Assembly (NCBI GenBank): GCA_041671025.1 | Contig: JBAZCI010000045.1 | Span: 1 to 6,405 of the forward strand | From: JBAZCI01 sp041671025 | GTDB taxonomy: Bacteria; Patescibacteriota; Patescibacteriia; UBA10025 | Direction of reading: 5' to 3' | Length of the DNA stretch: 6,405 bases | Shown here: positions 1 through 4,378 of the stretch, piece by piece | Position numbering within the stretch: position 1 is the first letter of the stretch | How the letters are laid out: each line of letters opens with the position of its first letter | The notes under the pieces: generated by a model | Database searches by the model: none | Told to the model about the DNA's origin: nothing | Seen by the model: only the letters and a program-made list of their open reading frames with translations | Program-made: the position numbers and the translations under genes

Positions 1-770
1 TCGTGAGCGCAAGTTCGGGCGGAAGCTATAGCCAGAGCAATAATTCGGTGCAGTGGAATCTCGGCAATGTGACCTATCCGGATATGATATATTACTACGA
101 GGCGAAAGTGCTTGCTCCCGTGCGCGACAACGAAACAAACACGAATGTGGCGATGTTATTCTCCGACAACAGGACGCTTGCCACTAACCAGGTCCAGTAC
201 AATATCAAATCACCGAACATCATTCTGATAAAGGAAAAGATAACTCCGCCCACCCAAGGCGCCGCATTGACCTACAAAATCACTTATCGGAACATCGGCT
301 CGCGCCAAGGGAAGCTTGCGTTGCGTGAGGAATTTGCTTCACCGCTGAAATTCATGTCGGCATCGCCAAGCCCCGCGAAATCGGATGCACAATCGGTGTC
401 GTTCGAGGTATTGAATATTCAACCGCAGGATTCCGGCACGATCGTTCTTAATTTTACCTCCGAGGGCAGCGTGGCTTTGCCTGCTGATACAATGCCGAAA
501 ACGCGCGCGTCCTATTATGATGACCGCGGATATCAGTATCCCGAGATCGTTCTTGACGGCAGCGGGTCATCTCAAAATAACAGCGCAACACAAGGGCAGG
601 TAAAAGGCGCGCTTGATGTTTCCGCGGGCTCGGAAAAAATAGTGTTTGTGGCGGTGGGTCTGGCGGCGCTTCTTGCGATCGCATGGTATCTCTTAAACAG
701 CATCGGTATGAGCAGACTAAAATTTTCGTATGCACTTTATAGGGCAAAAAAGGAGGATGCCGGGAAATAA
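1..770 (+). CDS. DUF11-like repeat surface protein, C-terminal part (5' partial)
   Basis: The reading frame is open from the left edge, so the gene starts outside the window; the GTG at position 3 is an internal codon. Numbering the 255 visible residues from there, residues 1-41 look like the end of one DUF11/beta-sandwich repeat (VQWNLGNV, then an aromatic strand). Residues about 71-157 form a second repeat with the usual pattern: LTYKITYRNIG, then an LREEF-like strand, then SVSFEVLNIQPQDSGTIVLNF. A Ser/Asn/Gly-rich linker (about 185-210) leads to one hydrophobic helix (about 212-234) and a short basic tail, so the protein is probably anchored in the membrane with its repeats outside. In CPR bacteria such proteins are often large surface or adhesin-like proteins; that role is inferred. 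The gene ends with TAA just before a strong terminator. I am confident of the fold and anchor class, not of the function. Confidence 0.8.
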   Translation, partial: VSASSGGSYSQSNNSVQWNLGNVTYPDMIYYYEAKVLAPVRDNETNTNVAMLFSDNRTLATNQVQYNIKSPNIILIKEKITPPTQGAALTYKITYRNIGSRQGKLALREEFASPLKFMSASPSPAKSDAQSVSFEVLNIQPQDSGTIVLNFTSEGSVALPADTMPKTRASYYDDRGYQYPEIVLDGSGSSQNNSATQGQVKGALDVSAGSEKIVFVAVGLAALLAIAWYLLNSIGMSRLKFSYALYRAKKEDAGK

Positions 771-788
771 TCATCAGGGTTAAGGTGT

Positions 789-831
789 ATAACAAAACAG
801 CGACCCTTCTCCGGAGTTGCTGTTTTGTTAT
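789..831 (+). terminator. Strong hairpin terminator after the surface protein gene
   Basis: Arms 789-804 and 816-831 form a 16-bp stem with one G-U pair and an 11-nt loop. The arms carry ACAAAACA on the left and TGTTTTGT on the right, so the T-rich part lies inside the stem and no long T run follows. The hairpin at 3319-3348 has the same A-rich and T-rich arm design. The design is nearly symmetric, so it could act on both strands. It starts 18 nt after the stop codon. Confidence 0.8.
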
Positions 832-853
832 GTGCTGAGGTATAGTATATAGT
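825..853 (+). promoter_or_regulatory. Candidate sigma70-type promoter for the ferredoxin gene
   Basis: TTGTTA (825-830) and TATAGT (848-853) are separated by 17 bp. The -35 box lies inside the right arm of the upstream terminator. Transcription would start near 860, only about 9 nt before the ATG at 869. The only weak SD-like sequence (GGTGAG, 854-859) would then lie at or before the start site, so the message may be almost leaderless. Confidence 0.5.
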
Positions 854-868
854 GGTGAGAGCAGTGCT

Positions 869-1114
869 ATGGCAAAAAAACAACAAACCGAAAATATAAT
901 AAGGATCGTTCATGACAGAGAAGGGTGTATCGGATGCGGAGCATGTGCAGTACTGTGCGAGAAATATTGGCGCATGGATAATGACGGCATGGCAAGTCTT
1001 ATTGGAGGGAAGAAAGCTGGAAAGAATTTTGAACGTGTTGTTGAAAATATCGAGTGTAACCAGGAGGCGGCCGATGGCTGCCCCGTGGCCGTTATCCATA
1101 TAAAGCGCGCATAA
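869..1114 (+). CDS. Single-cluster [4Fe-4S] ferredoxin
   Basis: An 81-aa soluble electron carrier. Cys20, Cys23 and Cys26 (CIGCGAC) plus Cys71 followed by Pro form the ligand set of a one-cluster [4Fe-4S] ferredoxin. Two further cysteines, Cys30 (Cys26+4) and Cys63 (Cys71-8), occupy the spacing of the disulfide pair known in Thermotoga maritima ferredoxin, so a structural disulfide is likely. No second cluster motif is present. The N-terminal extension of about 10 residues is polar. The gene is monocistronic, with a terminator before it and the rRNA promoter region after it, so the partner enzyme cannot be read from its neighbours. The ATG at 869 is the first in frame and is followed by a Lys-rich start; the SD is weak. 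The family call is very secure; the redox partner is unknown. Confidence 0.95.
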   Translation: MAKKQQTENIIRIVHDREGCIGCGACAVLCEKYWRMDNDGMASLIGGKKAGKNFERVVENIECNQEAADGCPVAVIHIKRA

Positions 1115-1177
1115 GGGGCCGGGCTGTTCCGGGAAGTGGCTATAAACAAGCGTGTTTTATGGAAAAGCGCGGGGCTC

Positions 1178-1205
1178 TTGACATATTACTTTCGATGAGT
1201 ATAAT
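1178..1205 (+). promoter_or_regulatory. Near-consensus promoter upstream of 16S rRNA
   Basis: TTGACA (1178-1183) and TATAAT (1200-1205) match the sigma70 consensus exactly, with a 16-bp spacer. Transcription should start near 1212. This is the best promoter between the ferredoxin and the 16S gene, and nothing similar lies between 1317 and 1396, so it is the likely rRNA promoter. A terminator-like hairpin stands between it and the 16S gene, so it could instead drive a separate RNA of about 105 nt. Confidence 0.75.
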
Positions 1206-1220
1206 GAGCTTTGCAAGTAA

Positions 1221-1316
1221 GCAAAGGGTTATGTAAGCGTTTTTACAAGCGAACAGGCAAAACTGCATCCGCAAAGGGTTTCAGACATGTGAAATTCTTT
1301 GCGGGTGTGTTTTTTT
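1221..1316 (+). promoter_or_regulatory. Attenuator-like leader: repeated segment and terminator hairpin
   Basis: Arms 1269-1283 and 1290-1304 form a 15-bp stem (two G-U pairs) with a 6-nt loop, followed by GTGTG and a run of seven T (1310-1316). This has the form of an intrinsic terminator inside the presumed rRNA leader. The 10-mer GCAAAGGGTT occurs at 1221-1230 and again at 1271-1280 within the left arm. The right-arm segment 1293-1302 can therefore pair with either copy, which would allow a terminator/antiterminator switch. A small hairpin (TGTAA/TTACA, 1232-1247) lies between the copies. The structure is seen in the sequence; the switching is inferred. The alternative is a stand-alone small RNA of about 105 nt. 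Confidence 0.6.
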
Positions 1317-1395
1317 CGAAAAGCACGACCCCACGGTTCATTACCAATTCAGCATAAGTTAAGTCACAGCGAGTCTAAAAAAGAAGAGCCAATTT

Positions 1396-1412
1396 TTTCT
1401 GGTTATTCCAAG
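1396..1412 (+). promoter_or_regulatory. 5' arm of the 16S precursor processing stem
   Basis: Seventeen bases here are fully complementary to 3288-3304 downstream of the 16S gene (core arm TTCTGGTTATTCCAAG against CTTGGAATAACCAGAA). Such leader-trailer stems enclose 16S in the precursor and are cut by RNase III in known bacteria. Its presence shows that the flanks belong to the same rRNA transcript. Confidence 0.85.
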
Positions 1413-1880
1413 TTAAAAAATTCTTAATGAGAGTTTGATTCTGGCTCAGGATGAACGCTGGCGGTGTGGATAAGGCATGCAAGTCGAGCGGTTTGTATAC
1501 ATTAGCAATAATAGATACAAATAGCGGCGAACGGGTTAGTAACACGTAGGTACTTACCTCAGAGTCGGACATAACTCCGCGAAAGCGGAGCTAATATCCG
1601 ATAGCATCCGGCTCAAACCGGATTAAAGTCCCGAGCAATCGGGATGCTCTAAGAGAGGCCTGCGGGCTATCAGCTAGTTGGCAGGGTAAAAGCCTACCAA
1701 GGCGATGACGGCTAGGGGGTGTGGGAGCACGACCCCCAACAAGGGAACTGAGACACGGTCCCTACTTCTACGGAAGGCTGCAGTCGAGAATCTTCCACAA
1801 TGGGCGAAAGCCTGATGGAGCGACACCGCGTGCAGGATGAAGGCCTTCGGGTCGTAAACTGCTTTTACGTGAGAAGAAGT

Positions 1881-2042
1881 ACCGTACCTCACTGCGTCTG
1901 GACGGAAATATCATTGTTCAATGATCTCTACTAATATCGAGTCAATCAATTCAGTTATTATCGAAGAGTATAAAGAGATCGGGTCCGCAATTATGCGGAG
2001 GAGAAGAGCATGAGATTTCTGTCGAGCGTAGCGAGGTGCGGT
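1881..2042 (+). other. Expansion of the h17 (V3) region of 16S
   Basis: Between the GTAAA near E. coli 428 and GTGCCAGC at 515 this gene has 226 nt, against 87 in E. coli. The extra part folds as one long extension: 1881-1890 pairs with 2033-2042 over 10 continuous bp with one G-U, and 1892-1897 continues with 2026-2031. Further inside, 1923-1929 can pair with 1974-1980 (7 bp), and TCCGCA/TGCGGA (1984-1989/1994-1999) closes an ATTA loop. I see no group I intron core motifs and no reading frame for an endonuclease, and the extension sits in a variable helix. A retained expansion is more likely than an intron. Confidence 0.75.
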
Positions 2043-2158
2043 TCTGACGGTATCACGAGAATAAGGGGTTCCTAACTCTGTGCCAGCAGGAGCGGTAATA
2101 CAGAGACCCCGAGCGTTATCCGGATTTATTGGGCGTAAAGCGTCTGTAGACGGTCTGT

Positions 2159-2209
2159 TTTTCTTCCGATTTCGGAAGAAAACACGGGCGGCCATTAGGC
2201 CGCCTAGTG
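2159..2209 (+). other. Two tandem hairpins inserted in the h21 region of 16S
   Basis: Two adjacent hairpins replace the short stretch after E. coli position of about 597. The first has a perfect 10-bp stem, 2159-2168 with 2173-2182, and an ATTT loop. The second has CAC/GTG closing an 8-bp stem (2186-2193 with 2198-2205, one G-U) and an ATTA loop. They account for about 51 nt of extra length between positions 515 and 785. The flanking helix is still paired (TCGAATG with CGTTCGA). Confidence 0.8.
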
Positions 2210-2650
2210 CAAGTCGAATGTGAAATCCTTTCGCTCAACGAAAGAGACGCGTTCGATACTGGCAAACTAGAGGGTACGAGAGGTTGGTAGAACGATAGGT
2301 GTAGGGGTGAAATCCGTTGATATCTATCGGAATACCGAAGGCGAAGGCAGCCAACTGGCGTACTCCTGACGTTGAGAGACGAAAGCGTGGGTAGCAAAAA
2401 GGATTAGATACCCTTGTAGTCCACGCCCTAAACGATGAATACTAGCTTCTTGAAGTATCGACCCTTCAGGTGGCGAAGCTAACGCGTTAAGTATTCCGCC
2501 TGGGAAGTACGGCCGCAAGGCTAAAACTCAAAGAAATAGACGGGGACTCGCACAAGCGGTGGATTATGTGGTTTAATTCGATGGTAAACGAGAAACCTTA
2601 CCAGGGCTTGACATGGTTCTGAAAGCTGTCCGAAAGGGCGGCCCTCTCAC

Positions 2651-2660
2651 NNNNNNNNNN
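2651..2660. other. Assembly gap of ten N within 16S (V6 region)
   Basis: Ten N interrupt the h33-h34 region. The count is probably a fixed scaffold placeholder, so the true missing length is unknown. Stems on either side still match (CTGTCC at 2625-2630 with GGACAG at 2666-2671), and pairs linking regions beyond the gap also match (921/1396), so both halves appear to come from the same gene. Confidence 0.95.
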
Positions 2661-2673
2661 CACAAGGACAGAA

Positions 2674-2706
<33 letters not shown>

Positions 2707-2778
2707 CCTTGAGGTGTTCCCTTAAGTGGGGTAACGAGCGCAACCCCCATTCTGCGTTACAAGTGTCGCAGGAAACTG

Positions 2779-2825
2779 CCCCGCTCTTTGCGCATTAGCG
2801 TTTTGCTAGTGAATAAAGAGCGGGG
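2779..2825 (+). other. Expanded hairpin in the h40 (V7) region of 16S
   Basis: 2779-2789 pairs perfectly with 2815-2825 (11 bp), and CATTAGC/GCTAGTG forms an inner 7-bp stem with one G-U pair. E. coli has a hairpin of only about 16 nt at this place, just before GGAGGAAGG. The preceding h39 region is about 15 nt shorter than in E. coli. Confidence 0.75.
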
Positions 2826-3182
2826 AGGAAGGTGGGGATGACGCCAAATCAGCATGGCCCTTTGACGCCCTGGGCTACACACATAATACAATGGTTACTA
2901 CAATGGGCTGCGAAATCGTAAGATGGAGCCAATCCCATCAAAAGTAATCTCAGTTCGGATTGAGGGCTGCAACTCGCCCTCATGAAGTTGGAATCGCTAG
3001 TAATCGCAGATCAGCTAAGCTGCGGTGAATACGTTCTCGAGTCTTGTACTCACCGCCCGTCAAGCCAAGGGAGCTGGTAATATCTAAAGACCTAGGATTC
3101 TGGGTTAAAGGTAGGATCAGTAACAGGGGCTAAGTCGTAACAAGGCACGTGTAGCGGAAGCTGTGCGTGGATCATCTCCTTT

Positions 3183-3287
3183 CTAATTTTTTTTAAAAAG
3201 ATTAGAGAGCAGTGTCGATTTTTGTTGGTTAGCGAGAATTCTTTAACCAACACTCGGTTGTTTGTCTCTATTCCTAATCGGAGACTT
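3183..3287 (+). other. 16S trailer with small hairpins; no tRNA or 23S
   Basis: The region contains no gene. TCTAAT (3182-3187) pairs with ATTAGA (3201-3206) directly at the 16S 3' end. TGTTGGTTA (3223-3231) pairs with TAACCAACA (3244-3252) over a 12-nt loop. GTCTC (3264-3268) pairs with GAGAC (3281-3285). TTCTTTAACCAA (3239-3250) resembles the boxA antitermination element, but overlaps the second hairpin and may be chance. Confidence 0.55.
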
Positions 3288-3304
3288 CTTGGAATAACCA
3301 GAAA
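3288..3304 (+). promoter_or_regulatory. 3' arm of the 16S precursor processing stem
   Basis: This is the complement of 1396-1412, with 17 continuous Watson-Crick pairs enclosing the whole 16S gene. In known bacteria such stems are RNase III substrates. The terminator begins 15 nt later, so the precursor probably contains 16S only. Confidence 0.85.
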
Positions 3305-3318
3305 GTATTGGCTTACTA

Positions 3319-3348
3319 ACAAAACACCCCCATAAGGGGGTGTTTTGT
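3319..3348 (+). terminator. Terminator of the 16S transcription unit
   Basis: A perfect 13-bp inverted repeat (3319-3331 with 3336-3348) with an ATAA loop. The left arm is ACAAAACACCCCC. A and T runs lie in the outer stem, as in the 789-831 hairpin, so it may work in both directions. It closes the rRNA unit 136 nt after 16S, before any 23S gene. Confidence 0.85.
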
Positions 3349-3418
3349 GTTGACAGGAAAAGAAAAATAACCAAAGAATATATAAGTTCTCGGACAACAC
3401 AAATAAAGGGGGTGGTGG

Positions 3419-3718
3419 ATGGAGCTTTTCTGGTTGATAATCAAGGAAATTGTGTTCGGTGCACTTGGGGTTTTTGCCGTCGCTGTTGTCGTTTTTCTTG
3501 CGACACTGGCATATATTATCCGGCATCGGCACGATGAACAGAGTATTCTGCATCACAATGCGGGGATGGTTATGGGTCTCTCTTTTGTTTTTTCCTCTCT
3601 TGCGGCAATCGGCGTTTTTTGCTGGTTTCATTTATTGCTCTCGGCGTTGCTGATTGCGAATATTGTTGTGCTGTTGGGGCTTCTTGTTCACAGAGATTTC
3701 AAAATGGAATACGAGTAA
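3419..3718 (+). CDS. Small three-helix membrane protein of unknown function
   Basis: A 99-aa very hydrophobic protein with three predicted membrane segments at about residues 11-34, 49-68 and 72-90. A basic and His-rich loop (RHRHDE, about 35-40) follows helix 1, and a short charged tail ends the protein. I see no catalytic or binding motif and do not recognise a family. The ATG at 3419 is supported by a strong ribosome site, AAAGGGGGT at 3405-3413, 5 nt upstream. The gene is flanked by the rRNA terminator and its own terminator, so it stands alone. TTGACA at 3350-3355 could be its -35 box, but the only good -10 (TATATA, 3379-3384) lies 23 bp away, too far for a standard promoter, so the promoter is unresolved. 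It is probably real because of the SD, the composition and the terminator. Confidence 0.8.
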   Translation: MELFWLIIKEIVFGALGVFAVAVVVFLATLAYIIRHRHDEQSILHHNAGMVMGLSFVFSSLAAIGVFCWFHLLLSALLIANIVVLLGLLVHRDFKMEYE

Positions 3719-3727
3719 AGAAATATT

Positions 3728-3753
3728 CCCCCCGAAGGGGGGTTTTGTTTTTT
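3728..3753 (+). terminator. Intrinsic terminator of the small membrane protein gene
   Basis: Six C (3728-3733), a GAA loop and six G (3737-3742) form a GC-only stem, followed by TTTTGTTTTTT. It starts 9 nt after the stop codon, which supports the gene being expressed. Confidence 0.88.
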
Positions 3754-3759
3754 GAAAAT

Positions 3760-3789
3760 AAAAAAAAGGACGGCCGTGGGGCCGTCTTT
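3760..3789 (-). terminator. Intrinsic terminator of the two-gene minus-strand unit
   Basis: On the minus strand GACGGCC pairs with GGCCGTC over a 4-nt loop (3769-3775 with 3780-3786), extended by A-T and G-U pairs. It is followed by seven T, read from 3767 down to 3761. It lies just beyond the stop at 3816 and faces the plus-strand terminator 3728-3753, so the converging units are insulated within 97 bp. Confidence 0.85.
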
Positions 3790-3815
3790 GTGATTCGGGT
3801 TCTTGGGGCGGGGGA

Positions 3816-4010
3816 TCAACCCCTTCCCACATTATGGACGCGATGGCCGATCAGCCAGAACGTATTGCCGCATTCGCACTTGATGGCGCCGGGTCCCAGT
3901 GGTTTGCACTCCGCGGGAGGGCAGCCGTACTGGTCGTGTTCTAATTTCAGAAGGAACATGCTGATCTTGTTTTTCAGGTTCAGGAGAAATGCGCTCACTT
4001 TCTTTTTCAC
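3816..4010 (-). CDS. Small four-cysteine protein, possible zinc-binding, unknown function
   Basis: A 64-aa protein starting at GTG (4008-4010). The start is fixed by a canonical AAGGAGG at 4017-4023 with a 6-nt spacer. The first 23 residues are Lys- and Leu-rich and could form an amphipathic helix. The second half has Cys30 and Cys35 (CPPAEC) and Cys45 and Cys47 (CECG), with His56 and His59 later. This resembles a small zinc site, but the C-x4-C/C-x-C spacing is not a textbook zinc ribbon, so metal binding is inferred. No family is recognised. It lies 19 nt after the 80-aa gene and ends at TGA before a terminator, so the two are probably co-transcribed. It is likely a real gene because of the SD and position. 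Confidence 0.72.
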   Translation of the reverse strand: MKKKVSAFLLNLKNKISMFLLKLEHDQYGCPPAECKPLGPGAIKCECGNTFWLIGHRVHNVGRG

Positions 4011-4016
4011 GGAGTT

Positions 4017-4023
4017 CCTCCTT
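4017..4023 (-). promoter_or_regulatory. Shine-Dalgarno site that fixes the GTG start of the 64-aa gene
   Basis: AAGGAGG on the minus strand, 6 nt before GTG. It is the best SD in the window. With the variant anti-SD of this 16S (TCTCC) its last G would face a U, giving a G-U pair instead of G-C. Confidence 0.8.
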
Positions 4024-4029
4024 GTGAAA

Positions 4030-4272
4030 TTAGAGCTTGGTGATGGAATGGGACAGCAGTTTCAGTGATATGCGGCATCTGCGCCCGGATTTTTCCTCCA
4101 ACATCCTCTCATTCTCGTTCTTCATCTTTGCCAGCAGCTCAGCCAGCTTGGCGGGAAATGTATCAAGGTCATTCTCATCCATCGGGTCGAGTATGCCCGC
4201 AGAAGTGATGGTGTCCGTACTGCATCCAACAGCAGCGATCTTTTCCCAAACAGTGGAAACCAGTAATTTCAT
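4030..4272 (-). CDS. Small helical protein of unknown function
   Basis: An 80-aa soluble protein with no signal peptide and no recognised family. Residues 1-30 are mildly hydrophobic with a single Cys17. Residues about 31-63 are rich in Asp, Glu, Lys and Leu (AKLAELLAKMKNENERMLEE) and are probably a helix or short coiled coil. The C-terminus is basic. The ATG at 4270-4272 is supported by AAGGGGG (4279-4285) with a 6-nt spacer. A promoter lies at 4311-4342, so this is the first gene of a two-gene unit with the 64-aa cysteine protein. That these two small proteins act together is inferred from the arrangement only. Confidence 0.75.
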   Translation of the reverse strand: MKLLVSTVWEKIAAVGCSTDTITSAGILDPMDENDLDTFPAKLAELLAKMKNENERMLEEKSGRRCRISLKLLSHSITKL

Positions 4273-4310
4273 GCGTCACCCCCTTCTACGCAGTTTATTT
4301 AAGAACGAAA

Positions 4311-4342
4311 ATTATAGTAGCAGAAATACAACAAAATGTCAA
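4311..4342 (-). promoter_or_regulatory. Promoter of the two-small-gene unit
   Basis: On the minus strand a perfect TTGACA lies at 4342-4337. TACTAT (4319-4314) follows at a 17-bp spacing and overlaps a perfect TATAAT (4316-4311) at 20 bp. Either overlapping -10 could be used; the 17-bp spacing is the more normal. The resulting leader of about 35 nt carries the SD of the 80-aa gene. It lies 37 bp after the amidinotransferase stop, with no clear terminator between. Confidence 0.65.
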
Positions 4343-4378
4343 TATATGGTTTGTGCCGGAGTGCGGCGGAAGTATTGC

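Noticed and set aside
454..1149. Minus-strand frames opposite the surface protein and ferredoxin genes
   Set aside because: Both plus-strand genes have clear family motifs; the opposite frames are shadows and cross the terminator hairpin.
1159..1236. A 25-codon reading frame (ATG at 1159, TAA at 1236) across the promoter
   Set aside because: It overlaps the consensus -35 and -10 boxes, has no SD and no protein-like pattern; probably chance.
1881..2042. Group I or group II intron in 16S
   Set aside because: I see no intron core motifs and no endonuclease frame, and the extension lies in a variable helix and folds as a continuation of h17.
1674..2518. Several open frames of 60-95 codons on the minus strand within 16S
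   Set aside because: They lie opposite conserved rRNA sequence and have no SD or family motif; they are shadows of the rRNA.
3239..3250. boxA-like antitermination element in the 16S trailer
   Set aside because: The match is partial, it overlaps a hairpin arm, and no matching boxA was found in the leader where it would be needed.
3350..3384. Standard promoter for the small membrane protein (TTGACA ... TATATA)
   Set aside because: The spacing of 23 bp is too long, and no good -10 lies at 16-18 bp from TTGACA.
3092..3631. A 179-codon minus-strand frame from the 16S 3' end into the small membrane protein gene
   Set aside because: It runs through the rRNA end, the processing stem and a terminator hairpin, and overlaps a gene with a good SD.
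3619..4068. A 149-codon plus-strand frame
   Set aside because: It crosses both facing terminators and lies opposite the two small minus-strand genes, which have better start signals.
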